DNA of 64,000 nt. Origin: Parvibaculum indicum (GTDB lineage Bacteria > Pseudomonadota > Alphaproteobacteria > Parvibaculales > Parvibaculaceae). The position numbers were made by a program, and so were the translations under genes. Below the pieces are notes generated by a model. It searched no databases and was not told the origin of the DNA. It was given only the letters and a program-made list of their open reading frames with translations. The stretch covers positions 310,001 to 374,000 of the forward strand of contig NZ_JAASQO010000001.1 of assembly GCF_011762095.1 (NCBI RefSeq), given 5' to 3'. This document shows, piece after piece, positions 17,036-25,939 of this stretch (position 1 is its first letter; every line of letters starts with the position of its first letter).

Positions 17036-19453
17036 TTACTCCGTCAGCAGCGGCACCTTCGGCACGCTGCCGCCGCCGGAATCGCCCGATCCCGTATCGC
17101 TCGGGCCGGAATCGCCGGACCTGCCGCCGCCCTTCTTCTGGCCGGGCTTGCGCTTCGGCGTCGCCTTGGGCGGGGTTTCCTCGATATCGAAGGACAGCTC
17201 GTCCTTCTCCGCATCGACCCCGACCTTGACGTGACCGCCCTTGATGAGCCGCCCGAAGAGAACCTCGTCCGCCAGCGGCTTCTTGATGCTCTCCTGGATG
17301 ACGCGGGCAAGCGGCCTCGCACCCATCTGCTCGTCATAGCCGCGATTGGCCAGCCATTTGTTGGCCTCCGGCGTCAGCTCGATGGTGACGTTGCGGTCGG
17401 CAAGCTGCGCCTCGAGCTGCATGACGAACTTCTCGACGACCTGCGCAATGACCGCTTCCGGCAACTGGCCGAAGGGGATCACCGCGTCGAGACGGTTGCG
17501 GAACTCCGGCGTGAACAGGCGCTTGATCGCATCCTCGTCCTCGCCTTCCCGCTTCGCCCGGCCGAAGCCGATGGCATTCTTGGCCGCTTCCGACGCGCCC
17601 GCATTGGTGGTCATGATGAGCACCACATTGCGGAAATCGATCTTCTTGCCGTTATGGTCGGTCAGCTTCCCGTGATCCATCACCTGCAACAGGATGTTGA
17701 AGAGATCGGGATGCGCCTTCTCGATTTCGTCGAGCAGCAGCACGCAATGCGGATGCTGGTCCACGCCGTCGGTCAGCAGGCCGCCCTGGTCGAACCCGAC
17801 ATAGCCGGGCGGCGCGCCGATGAGACGCGACACGGTATGCCGCTCCATATATTCCGACATGTCGAAGCGCAGCATCTCCACGCCCATGATGGACGCAAGC
17901 TGACGCGCCACTTCGGTTTTGCCAACGCCGGTGGGGCCGGAGAAGAGATAGGAACCGATCGGCTTCTCGCCGTCGCGCAGGCCCGCGCGAGCCAGCTTGA
18001 TCGAAGCGGCCAGCGCATCGATCGCCTTGTCCTGCCCGAACACCACGCGCTTCAGCTCGGTATCGAGATCGCGCAGCTTCTCCGTATCGTTCTTCGACAC
18101 GGATTTCGGCGGTATGCGCGCCATGGTCGAAATCACGGCTTCGATCTCGCCGACGCCGATGGTCTTCTTGCGGCGCGATTCCGGCAACAGCATCTGCGAA
18201 GCGCCCGCCTCGTCGATCACGTCGATCGCCTTGTCGGGGAGCTTGCGGTCATGCATGTATTTCGCCGACAGTTCTACCGCCGTCTTGATGGCGTCGTTCG
18301 TGTAGCGGATCTTATGGAAGGTCTCGAAGTAGGGCTTGAGGCCCTTCAGGATCTTGATCGAGTCCGCCACGCTCGGCTCCGCCACGTCGATCTTCTGGAA
18401 GCGGCGGACAAGAGCCCGGTCCTTCTCGAAGTGCTGGCGGTATTCCTTGTAGGTCGTAGACCCGATGCAGCGCAGCGTGCCGCTGGCAAGCGCCGGCTTC
18501 AGCAGGTTCGAGGCATCCATCGCCCCGCCGCTCGTCGCACCGGCGCCGATAACGGTGTGGATTTCGTCGATGAACATCACCGCGCCCGGATAGGCCTCGA
18601 TCTCCTTGATGACGGCCTTGATCCGCTCCTCGAAATCGCCGCGATAGCGCGTGCCCGCGAGCAGCGTGCCCATATCGAGCGAGAAGATGGTCGCGTCCTT
18701 CAGCACATCCGGCACATCGCCATCGGCAATGCGCTTGGCAAGCCCTTCCGCGATGGCGGTCTTGCCGACGCCCGGATCGCCCACGAAGAGCGGGTTGTTC
18801 TTCGAGCGGCGGCAAAGGATCTGAATGGTACGCTCCACCTCGCGCTCACGGCCGATCAGCGGATCGACCTTGCCCGCCTTGGCCTTCTCGTTGAGGTTCA
18901 CGCAATAGGCATCGAGCGCCTCGGTGGAGGAGCGTTCCTTGCCGTTGCGCTGGCGCTCGCCCTCCTCCGCCTGTTCGCCTGCGCCCGTCACGGGCCGGCT
19001 TTCGTTCATGTCCGCGCGTTTGGCAATGCCGTGGCTGATGTAGTTCACGGCGTCGTAGCGCGTCATGTCCTGTTCCTGCAGGAAATAGGCGGCATGGCTC
19101 TCGCGCTCGGCGAACATGGCGACAAGCACATTGGCGCCCGTCACCTCTTCGCGGCCCGACGACTGCACATGAATGACGGCACGCTGGATGACGCGCTGAA
19201 AGCCCGCGGTCGGTTTGGCGTCGTCGCCATCCTCGATCACCAGGCTCGAAAGTTCGTTGTCGACATAATTGGTGAGCTGCTGGCGGATGAGGTCGACATC
19301 GACATTGCAGGCCCGCATGACGGCGGCCGCGTCCTGGTCGTCCACCAGGGCCAGCAGGAGATGCTCCAGCGTCGCATATTCGTGACTGCGGTCATTCGCC
19401 AGGGCGAGCGCTCGGTGAAGGCCATCTTCGAGACTACGAGAAAATGTCGGCAC
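17036..19453 (-). CDS. clpA: ATP-dependent Clp protease ATP-binding subunit ClpA
   Basis: This 805-residue AAA+ unfoldase has a double-Clp N-domain (about 1-145, [19 protein letters not shown]). The first ATPase domain has Walker [14 protein letters not shown] and the second has [13 protein letters not shown]. Each has Walker B and arginine-finger regions, and the ClpP-docking loop is IGFGR. It threads unfolded substrates into ClpP. The last 50 residues form a Lys/Gly/Ser-rich low-complexity tail that E. coli ClpA does not have in this form. clpS lies upstream, 60 bases away, in the usual order. Confidence 0.97.
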   Translation of the reverse strand: MPTFSRSLEDGLHRALALANDRSHEYATLEHLLLALVDDQDAAAVMRACNVDVDLIRQQLTNYVDNELSSLVIEDGDDAKPTAGFQRVIQRAVIHVQSSGREEVTGANVLVAMFAERESHAAYFLQEQDMTRYDAVNYISHGIAKRADMNESRPVTGAGEQAEEGERQRNGKERSSTEALDAYCVNLNEKAKAGKVDPLIGREREVERTIQILCRRSKNNPLFVGDPGVGKTAIAEGLAKRIADGDVPDVLKDATIFSLDMGTLLAGTRYRGDFEERIKAVIKEIEAYPGAVMFIDEIHTVIGAGATSGGAMDASNLLKPALASGTLRCIGSTTYKEYRQHFEKDRALVRRFQKIDVAEPSVADSIKILKGLKPYFETFHKIRYTNDAIKTAVELSAKYMHDRKLPDKAIDVIDEAGASQMLLPESRRKKTIGVGEIEAVISTMARIPPKSVSKNDTEKLRDLDTELKRVVFGQDKAIDALAASIKLARAGLRDGEKPIGSYLFSGPTGVGKTEVARQLASIMGVEMLRFDMSEYMERHTVSRLIGAPPGYVGFDQGGLLTDGVDQHPHCVLLLDEIEKAHPDLFNILLQVMDHGKLTDHNGKKIDFRNVVLIMTTNAGASEAAKNAIGFGRAKREGEDEDAIKRLFTPEFRNRLDAVIPFGQLPEAVIAQVVEKFVMQLEAQLADRNVTIELTPEANKWLANRGYDEQMGARPLARVIQESIKKPLADEVLFGRLIKGGHVKVGVDAEKDELSFDIEETPPKATPKRKPGQKKGGGRSGDSGPSDTGSGDSGGGSVPKVPLLTE

Positions 19454-19513
19454 TTTTAGACCTTCCCTTCTGCTGAGGCGCCTTCCGGACGCTCAACGCT
19501 ACATGCAAAAACG

Positions 19514-19846
19514 CTACTCTCTCTCCATCGTGCATTGCAGCGGATGCTGATGCTGCCGCGCGAAGTCCATCACCTGCGTCACCTTCGTCTCCGCCACCTC
19601 ATAGGTGTAGAGACCGCAGACGCCCACCCCGTGCTGATGCACATGGAGCATGATCTTCATGGCCTCCTCAGGCCCCTTGTTGAAAAACCGCTCCAGGATA
19701 TGAACGACGAATTCCATCGGCGTGTAATCGTCATTCAACAGCAAAACCTTGTAGAGCGAAGGCTTTTTGGTTTTAGGCTTCGTGCGGGTAACAACGCCCG
19801 TCCCGGCATCCCCGTCATCATCGTCCGGCCTCTGTTCGTCAGACAT
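19514..19846 (-). CDS. clpS: ATP-dependent Clp protease adaptor ClpS
   Basis: This 110-residue N-degron adaptor has a disordered acidic N-terminus ([15 protein letters not shown]), followed by the ClpS core: [28 protein letters not shown] and the terminal helix. The N-end-residue pocket (Asn-Asp-Asp and Met-Glu, then His) is intact. It delivers substrates with bulky N-terminal residues to ClpA. The ATG at 19846 gives the family's usual length; in-frame starts further upstream lack similarity and a ribosome binding site. Confidence 0.95.
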   Translation of the reverse strand: MSDEQRPDDDDGDAGTGVVTRTKPKTKKPSLYKVLLLNDDYTPMEFVVHILERFFNKGPEEAMKIMLHVHQHGVGVCGLYTYEVAETKVTQVMDFARQHQHPLQCTMERE

Positions 19847-20283
19847 TCTCTCGCCCGACGCTTTATCGTAGGACATTGCCCTTACCTGCGCCCATACCTG
19901 CCAGTCACTTACCGCCGGCTGCATTGGATTGCTCCTTTCCGGCCGGCCCCGTAAAAGCTGCCGCGCGCCCAACGCTCCCGCGAAGCGCCCCGACAACCGG
20001 TTCCTGGTTCCTATTACATAGGCGAACGTCAGGAATTTCAAAGGCCGATTGGCTTTATCCCCAGCAAATCAGCCCGGAACGGTGCGGCGCAAGCCCTGCG
20101 CGGCGCGATTTAGCGGCGGCGCGGGAGAACCTTCCCCTGAAACGCGGGGCCCATCCCCGCAACGCTATGGGAAAGGTTTTCATTTTTCCTTTACATGCCT
20201 TCCCGCCCGATCTTGAGCGTGGCACCCTGTTTTCTGACGATTTACGGTAAATACCGAAGGTAAAGCCTGCGCGAATCTGAGGG

Positions 20284-20319
20284 TTAAGAAAAGAGTAACC
20301 AAATTAACGATCGGGTAAC
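20284..20319. promoter_or_regulatory. Tandem CtrA-like boxes upstream of the D,D-carboxypeptidase gene
   Basis: Two copies of TTAA-N7-GTAAC lie at 20284-20299 and 20304-20319, repeated with a 20-base period. Each is one base off the CtrA consensus TTAA-N7-TTAAC. GANTC sites flank them (20273-20277, 20360-20364). They sit about 170 bases before the carboxypeptidase start, in the roughly 640-base divergent region 19847-20490 shared with clpS. Apart from these and the hairpin at 20450-20490, I see nothing else in that region. Confidence 0.5.
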
Positions 20320-20449
20320 AATTCGTGCTTATCGTCGGGATAAGCCTGTAAGTGCCGAAGAATCTGGGATTATCCGGCATCGGATACCGCGCGGGGCTTT
20401 CCTCGCCTGTGTTTCTTCGGCTACAGTATTCACAGAAGTAACGAGGGGC

Positions 20450-20490
20450 GACCCATAGGGGGGACGGCTCTCGAGTCGGGGTCATGGGTC
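20450..20490 (+). repeat. Inverted repeat abutting the carboxypeptidase start codon
   Basis: GACCCAT (20450-20456) pairs with ATGGGTC (20484-20490), which ends exactly where the start ATG (20491) begins. The 27-base loop holds the only purine-rich stretch that could serve as a ribosome binding site. In RNA it could limit initiation, although the stem is only seven pairs. Confidence 0.35.
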
Positions 20491-22125
20491 ATGCGCGATT
20501 CAGCGAAGGAAGTACCGGAGTCCGAAACGAGGGGGTTCGGCGCAAAAAAGGCGATTCTTCGCCGCTTCGGCCTATCCCGTTTTACCCTGTCGCTTCTTGC
20601 CCTTTGCGCTTTCGCCGTCGCAAGCACCTATGTCGGCACGGCCCATGCGGCCCCCAAGCAATCCGCCATCGTGATCGACGCCTTCAGCGGCAAGGTGCTC
20701 TATACGAGCAATGCCGATGCGAAACGCTACCCCGCTTCGCTGACCAAGATCATGACGCTCTACATCCTCTTCGAGCAGATGAAGAAGGGCGAGATCGAGC
20801 TGAACGACCGCGTCGTCTTTTCCCGCCACGCCGCCGGCATGGCGCCGTCCAAGCTGGGCATCAAGCCGGGCCGCAGCATCTCGGTGGAATCCGCCATCCT
20901 CGCCCTCGTCACCAAATCGGCGAACGACGTGGCCGCCGCCGTGGGCGAAAAGATCGCCGGTACCGAATATGAATTCGCCAAGCTGATGACCAAGACCGCG
21001 CACCGGCTCGGCATGACGAAGACCACCTACAAGAATGCGTCCGGCCTGCCCAACCGCTACCAGCGGACGACGGCGCGCGACCAGGCGATCCTCGCCAAGC
21101 GCATGCGCCTCGATTTCCCGCAATATTATCATTTCTTCAGCCGGAAATATTTCGCCTATAACGGTCGCCGCTACAAGAACCACAACAACCTGCTGACCAA
21201 GTACCACTATCGCGGCACGACCGGCATCAAGACCGGTTATACGCGTGCCTCGGGCTTCAACCTGACAGCCACAATCGAGCGCGACGACCGCTATGTCATC
21301 GCCGTGGTGATGGGCGGCAAGACTTCCAAGGCCCGCGACCGCCGCATGATCGGTCTTCTGGACCGTTATGTGCCGCGCGCCGTCGCATGGGCGGACGGCA
21401 ATACCCGTCTCGCCTCAGCCATGGTCAAGAACGTCCCTCAGCCGATTGCCCGGCCTGTGAACCTCGTCAGCGACGAGGACCGCATGGCGCTGGCCTCGCT
21501 GCTGGAAGAAGACAGCGCCGACCCGGATGAGGAAACCTACGCCGATAACACGATCCTCCCGCTGCCCGATCCCGAACACGCCGCCGCGCAGGCCGACAAG
21601 GATGGCAGCGAGAAGTCCCTCGAAGACGTCAAATCCTTCGCCGTGGCCGCCTACCGCAAGGCCAAGGGCCCCGTCGCCAAGGCCGGCGAAAGCCTGGGCA
21701 ACATACTCGTGACCCCGGCCCATGCCAGCACCGGCGACCAGCCTCGCGCACCCACGGTCAAGCAGACGGCCGGCATCCTCGCGGCCGAACAGAACTGGCA
21801 GGCGGGCGCACCGCTCATTCCCGAAGGCACCTGGGTCATCCAGATCGGCGCCTATTCCAACCAGTCTGATGCCGTGCAGAGCATTCGCCGCGCCATTCGC
21901 GCCGCGCCTGACCAGCTCGACGCGGCCGTGCCGGTCACGATCCCCGTGCGCACGGCGGACAACCGCACGCTTTACCGGTCGCGTTTCGGAGGGTTCGACG
22001 GCGAGAAGTCGGCCAGCACGGCCTGCGGACGCCTTTCCCGGCAGAATATCTCCTGCGTCGCTATCCCGCCGTCCAACTGGTCTCTGCCCGCGGGCACCAG
22101 GACGGCGCATAACGACCGCGGCTGA
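20491..22125 (+). CDS. D-alanyl-D-alanine carboxypeptidase with SPOR domain
   Basis: This 544-residue envelope protein has a signal or anchor segment (about 25-53, cleavage near AHA-AP). The peptidase S11 domain has all three penicillin-binding motifs: SLTK (S83, K86), SAN in KSANDV, and KTG in GIKTGYT. After a long Pro/Ala-rich linker, the last 75 residues match a SPOR domain (IQIGAYSNQSDA), which binds denuded septal glycan. It trims terminal D-alanine from peptidoglycan, probably at the division site. The convergent mipZ stop codon abuts its own. CtrA-like boxes lie upstream. Confidence 0.92.
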   Translation: MRDSAKEVPESETRGFGAKKAILRRFGLSRFTLSLLALCAFAVASTYVGTAHAAPKQSAIVIDAFSGKVLYTSNADAKRYPASLTKIMTLYILFEQMKKGEIELNDRVVFSRHAAGMAPSKLGIKPGRSISVESAILALVTKSANDVAAAVGEKIAGTEYEFAKLMTKTAHRLGMTKTTYKNASGLPNRYQRTTARDQAILAKRMRLDFPQYYHFFSRKYFAYNGRRYKNHNNLLTKYHYRGTTGIKTGYTRASGFNLTATIERDDRYVIAVVMGGKTSKARDRRMIGLLDRYVPRAVAWADGNTRLASAMVKNVPQPIARPVNLVSDEDRMALASLLEEDSADPDEETYADNTILPLPDPEHAAAQADKDGSEKSLEDVKSFAVAAYRKAKGPVAKAGESLGNILVTPAHASTGDQPRAPTVKQTAGILAAEQNWQAGAPLIPEGTWVIQIGAYSNQSDAVQSIRRAIRAAPDQLDAAVPVTIPVRTADNRTLYRSRFGGFDGEKSASTACGRLSRQNISCVAIPPSNWSLPAGTRTAHNDRG

Positions 22126-23004
22126 TCAGCCCGACGCCGCTGCGGCGCGAACGCTCTCCGGCGTCCCGTTTTCCGCTTTTTCCCCGATCGGCAGTTCGAG
22201 CATATCGAAAAGAGCCCTGATCTCCGCACGCGCGGCGACATGGCTCATCGACAACTGCTGATCCACCCCGCCATCGCGCAGGTCCAGCAAGGTCAGGCCC
22301 GAGGGAAACATCTCACGGAAGATCACGCGCTCGCCGAAACCGGGCGCAAGACGAAACCCGATACGGTCGGTCAGCGTTTCGAGTACGGCTTCCACGCGGC
22401 GCTTGTTCTTGGCATCGACATGCGACAGGCGGTTTCGCATCACCACCCAGTCGATCTGTCCGCCATCCTTCATGGCGCGCCGCTTGCGGCTCTCCCAGAC
22501 CATCTCGCTGTAAAGGCTCGGCCCTTTCAACTGATAGGTCTGTGGGTCCACCCGGCCCAGCAGGTCGAAATCGACGAAGCTGTCATTCATCGGCGTGATC
22601 AGCGTATCGGCCACCGAATGGCCGGCGCGGGACAGGTAATTATCCGTCCCCGGAGAATCGATGACGATGAAGTCGCATGTCGCGGACAACTCCCGATAGG
22701 CCGCATCGAAAGCCGCCTGCTCTTCCGCCTGCGCCTCGGCCACGGTTTCCGCCTTGGAGCGGTCGATGACGCGATGGTCGGGCATGGCCAGCTTTACGCC
22801 ATTGGCCTCGCACCAGGCCTTGCGGTTTTCAACATAACGGGTAAGCGAGCGTTGACGGCTGTCGAGGTCGATGGATCCGACGCACATGCCCTCGTGAAGC
22901 AGGCTCGCAATGACATGCATGGCGGTAGTGGTCTTGCCCGACCCGCCCTTCTCATTGCCTAGAACAATGACATGGGCGGCATTCCGCCCTTCGCTCTGGC
23001 TCAT
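22126..23004 (-). CDS. mipZ: Division-plane regulator MipZ (ParA-like ATPase)
   Basis: This 292-residue ATPase has the deviant Walker A motif GNEKGGSGKTTTAMH (about 16-30), a Walker B segment with IDSPGTD, and the MipZ-specific middle region (TPMNDSFVDFDLLG and RNRLSH). In Caulobacter, MipZ forms a gradient from the ParB-bound poles and blocks FtsZ assembly away from midcell. parA/parB are not in the window. The ATG at 23004 is chosen because it starts near the Walker region as in known MipZ; in-frame upstream starts exist without family similarity. Confidence 0.92.
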   Translation of the reverse strand: MSQSEGRNAAHVIVLGNEKGGSGKTTTAMHVIASLLHEGMCVGSIDLDSRQRSLTRYVENRKAWCEANGVKLAMPDHRVIDRSKAETVAEAQAEEQAAFDAAYRELSATCDFIVIDSPGTDNYLSRAGHSVADTLITPMNDSFVDFDLLGRVDPQTYQLKGPSLYSEMVWESRKRRAMKDGGQIDWVVMRNRLSHVDAKNKRRVEAVLETLTDRIGFRLAPGFGERVIFREMFPSGLTLLDLRDGGVDQQLSMSHVAARAEIRALFDMLELPIGEKAENGTPESVRAAAASG

Positions 23005-23011
23005 TCGCCCC

Positions 23012-23053
23012 CGCAAACGCCACATCAATGGGAATCGATTATCGGAGTTTGCG
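23012..23053. repeat. Inverted repeat just upstream of mipZ
   Basis: CGCAAACGCC (23012-23021) and GGAGTTTGCG (23044-23053) are complementary at nine of ten positions, with a 22-base loop. It begins eight bases before the mipZ start codon. It lacks a T-run, so it may be an operator or a leader hairpin rather than a terminator. Confidence 0.35.
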
Positions 23054-23142
23054 AGCGCAGGGCACCGCTCGTCAACTTGTTGCAGAGCCTGACGCGCAAG
23101 CCTGTGCGCTTCCGTTCGGAAACGGCACAAGCGCGCGGTTTT

Positions 23143-23475
23143 CTACTTGGGATGGCCTGGAATATAGCGCCCGTTCGCGTCGTGACGGCCGGGCACATAA
23201 CCTTGCGACTTCTTGCCCGGCGCATGCGGCGGCAGAGGCGGTCCTTCCTCGTAATGACCGCGGACATAGCCACCGTATCGGCTCGAATGCCCCGGAATAT
23301 AACTTTTGCGCGGCTCCACTTCCGGCGCCGTCGAGGATTTCGTCTCCGGGGCGGGATAGTTGGGCGAGGCCGCGGATCCGGGCTTGCCGCCAGACATGAG
23401 GTCGACCGCGTGGGCCGGTACCACCGGAACGGCGAGCATGAACAGAACGGCAAGGCATTTCGCTGTTTTGGACAT
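23143..23475 (-). CDS. Small exported protein with Y-x-P-G-H repeats
   Basis: This 110-residue protein has a signal peptide (about 1-23, ending PAHA). The mature part is Pro/Gly/Tyr-rich with two copies of a 16-residue unit: Y-[IV]-P-G-[HR]-x4-G-x-Y-[VI]-x-G-H, at residues 59-74 and 93-108. It has no cysteine in the mature region and no recognisable enzyme motif. Its function is unknown; it may be a periplasmic or surface protein, possibly metal-binding through the histidines. The ATG at 23475 follows a TTG two codons upstream; both lack a clear ribosome binding site. Confidence 0.6.
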   Translation of the reverse strand: MSKTAKCLAVLFMLAVPVVPAHAVDLMSGGKPGSAASPNYPAPETKSSTAPEVEPRKSYIPGHSSRYGGYVRGHYEEGPPLPPHAPGKKSQGYVPGRHDANGRYIPGHPK

Positions 23476-23630
23476 AACCAATATGTAGTCCGTTTTCAGC
23501 CGATTGGAAGCCGCCCAACGGTCGCATACCGGACATGCCTTATCCGGCGCCCCAAGCCCGCCGCCATTGAACGAAACGCGGGGCCTGCCTATTGTCCGGC
23601 AGAACTCACAGCCTTTCGGGGAACACGAAT

Positions 23631-24497
23631 ATGGCGCTCGACACGAAAAGCTACGCCCTGCCCGTCGCCCGCTCGATCGAAGACCTTCGCGACGCGGTCG
23701 CCGGTTGGGTCATGAAAGGCGAAACGGTTGCTCTCGTCCCGACCATGGGCGCGCTGCATGCGGGCCATCTGTCGCTTGTGGATCTTGCCCGCGACAAGGC
23801 CGACCATGTCGTCGTTTCGATTTTCGTGAACCCCACCCAGTTCGCGCCGCATGAGGACCTCGACGCCTATCCCCGCCAGGAAGCGGCGGATGCGGACGCG
23901 CTCAATGGCAAGGCCTCGCTGATTTTCGCGCCCACGGCGCAGGAAATGTATCCGGAAGGCTTTTCCACCACGGTCAGCGTCTTCGGCGTCTCGGAACCGC
24001 TGGAAGGCAGCTTCCGCCCCACCCATTTCGCAGGCGTCGCCACGATCGTCTCCAAGCTGCTGCTGGCCGCCCTCCCCGACATCGCCATTTTCGGCGAAAA
24101 GGACTGGCAGCAGCTCATGGTCATCCGCCGCATGGTGCGCGATCTCAATATTCCGGTGGAAATCCTCGGCGGCCCCATCATGCGAGAGGCGGACGGGCTC
24201 GCCATGTCCTCGCGCAATGTCTATCTCACCCCGGAAGAGCGCAAGATTGCCGGCGAGTTGAACGTCATCCTGCGCGAGACGGCCAGAAAGGCCGCCGGCG
24301 GCACACCCGTTTCACAGGCCGTAAAGGAAGGCGGGGAACGCATACTCGCCGCCGGATTCGACACGCTGGACTATCTGGAAATCCGCCACGCCGCGTCGCT
24401 AGCCCCCTTCGAGGACGACAGGGCACATGGCGATGCGCGCATCCTCGTCGCCGCGAAAATCGGCAATACGCGCCTGATCGACAACATGCCTATATAG
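23631..24497 (+). CDS. panC: Pantothenate synthetase
   Basis: This 288-residue enzyme joins pantoate to beta-alanine using ATP, the last step of vitamin B5 synthesis. Key landmarks are VPTMGALHAGHLSLV with the HIGH-like HAGH, IFVNPTQF, FGEKDWQQL, and SSRNVYL. Length and order match the family. The ATG at 23631 has a GGGGA ribosome binding site 9 bases upstream; an earlier in-frame start at 23592 lacks similarity. No other pantothenate gene (panB, panD) is nearby. Confidence 0.96.
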   Translation: MALDTKSYALPVARSIEDLRDAVAGWVMKGETVALVPTMGALHAGHLSLVDLARDKADHVVVSIFVNPTQFAPHEDLDAYPRQEAADADALNGKASLIFAPTAQEMYPEGFSTTVSVFGVSEPLEGSFRPTHFAGVATIVSKLLLAALPDIAIFGEKDWQQLMVIRRMVRDLNIPVEILGGPIMREADGLAMSSRNVYLTPEERKIAGELNVILRETARKAAGGTPVSQAVKEGGERILAAGFDTLDYLEIRHAASLAPFEDDRAHGDARILVAAKIGNTRLIDNMPI

Positions 24498-24503
24498 GCC
24501 GTC

Positions 24504-25361
24504 TCAGTAGCGACCGGGCGGCCGCGCATCCTCAAGCCATCCGCGGGCGACGAAGAGCTCATACAGCGCCGCGCAGACGGCAAAGACGAAGAAGCCGGGC
24601 AGCATCACGTCGCTGATGAAATGGTCTCCCTGGACGACGCGCACCATGCCCACGGCGAACCCCGCGACCATGGAAAGAGCGAACAGGCTGCGGCGCAGGG
24701 GAGGAAACGCCAGGAAAGCGAAGGCGAACAGGTAATAGCCCATCGCCGCGTGACCCGAGACGAAGGAGCAGTTTTTCACGCACTGGTCGGAAATGACCCA
24801 GACCGGCGTGAACTGATCCGCACCGCCGAACTCCACGATCTGATGCGGCCGGGCCCGCCCCCATTCGTTCTTGAAGATCGTATTGACCAGAAGGCCGGGC
24901 CCCAGCGCCATGCAAAGTGCAAGATAGACGAGCTTCGCCGTCGGCACGCTGTGGGCGATCCCCTTGATGAAGCCCCAGACTTCCCGCCAGAGACCCCTTG
25001 CCGCGCGCCATATGCCCGCCCCCATGCGGAAGATGAGCGAGGCATCCACCGCCGCCCCGACACGACGCTCCACCCGGCGCGACGCGGCCCCGGCAGCCGA
25101 CGCCGCATAGCGCGACCGCAAACGCGGCGCCCAGGCCACGATGAGCCGCACCAGAAGGCTGCCCAGCAGAAAGATGGAAAGCCAGCGCGTAACGAAATGA
25201 ATGCCCTCATAGACGAAGCGCATCGGCGCCGCATCGCGCCAGAAAAAGCCTGCCTCGGGCGAATAGAAGAAGCCCGACACCCAGATATCCACATCCGGGA
25301 ACATCAGGAAGAAAAGCGAGACGAGGACGAACCAGCGAATGGGATTTTTGTAGCGCTGCAT
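24504..25361 (-). CDS. PAP2 family membrane phosphatase, with cytoplasmic-type insert
   Basis: This 285-residue integral membrane protein contains the three phosphatase motifs: K-x6-RP in KNEWGRARP, a serine-glycine-histidine in CSFVSGHAAMG, and R-x5-H-x3-D in RVVQGDHFISDV. Between the second and third membrane segments lies an insert of about 70 residues rich in Arg and Ala that most PAP2 phosphatases lack. It could act on undecaprenyl pyrophosphate or the lipid A phosphates. The start is uncertain: the ATG at 25361 or a TTG 11 codons earlier (25394), neither with a good ribosome binding site. Confidence 0.82.
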   Translation of the reverse strand: MQRYKNPIRWFVLVSLFFLMFPDVDIWVSGFFYSPEAGFFWRDAAPMRFVYEGIHFVTRWLSIFLLGSLLVRLIVAWAPRLRSRYAASAAGAASRRVERRVGAAVDASLIFRMGAGIWRAARGLWREVWGFIKGIAHSVPTAKLVYLALCMALGPGLLVNTIFKNEWGRARPHQIVEFGGADQFTPVWVISDQCVKNCSFVSGHAAMGYYLFAFAFLAFPPLRRSLFALSMVAGFAVGMVRVVQGDHFISDVMLPGFFVFAVCAALYELFVARGWLEDARPPGRY

Positions 25362-25453
25362 GGCTTTGAAGGCGGGCGTTGAGAGAGCGCGCAATATGGC
25401 ACAGGGCGGTTAACCGGGCCATTCGGGAATGGGGGTTTCCGACGGAAATACGC

Positions 25454-25888
25454 TCAGAGAAGCCCCAGCTCCTCGAGTTCCCGCCGCATCTCCTCCGGCA
25501 TTTCCTCCACATCCCCGCCCGTGGCGGCGTCCCGGGGGGCGTCCGCCACCTCCAGATAGCGCCAGCCCTGAAACGGGCGCTTCTCGCGCCGCTGGGTCAG
25601 CACGATATCCGGATCGAGGACGAGGCGGCAGCGCCGCGTCCCCTCGCCATCCACGAAAGGCTCGATATCGAGGAGCTTCTGACGGCAGCGGATGACGCCC
25701 TTCATCACCCAATAGAGCGATCCGCCATTCAGCAGCTCCTCGGCGCGCTTGGGTACCATGCGCGTCACATGGGCGAGAATCGGGGCCTCGCCGCTCTTCT
25801 TCTTTTCCTTGAGCCGCGCTGCCTGCCAGGTCCGCAGATCGTCCACACCCTCGGCGCCGACGCATAGTTTCACGAGATGAAGGGTCAT
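25454..25888 (-). CDS. DUF1489 family protein
   Basis: This 144-residue soluble protein starts MTLHLVKLCVGAEGVDDL and contains the family core LLNGGSLYWVMKGVIRCRQKLL, typical of the alphaproteobacterial DUF1489 family. The function is unknown. The C-terminus is acidic (EEMPEEMRRELEELGLL). It sits between the PAP2 phosphatase and the alpha/beta hydrolase, both on the same strand, with gaps of about 50-90 bases. Confidence 0.85.
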   Translation of the reverse strand: MTLHLVKLCVGAEGVDDLRTWQAARLKEKKKSGEAPILAHVTRMVPKRAEELLNGGSLYWVMKGVIRCRQKLLDIEPFVDGEGTRRCRLVLDPDIVLTQRREKRPFQGWRYLEVADAPRDAATGGDVEEMPEEMRRELEELGLL

Positions 25889-25939
25889 GGCGCCCGATTA
25901 TGCCTTTCGCGAAGCGGCCTGCAACCGGAGCCTCACCCC

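Noticed and set aside
25408-25425. TTAACC near the PAP2 gene start as a CtrA box
   Set aside because: No second half-site is present at the required spacing.
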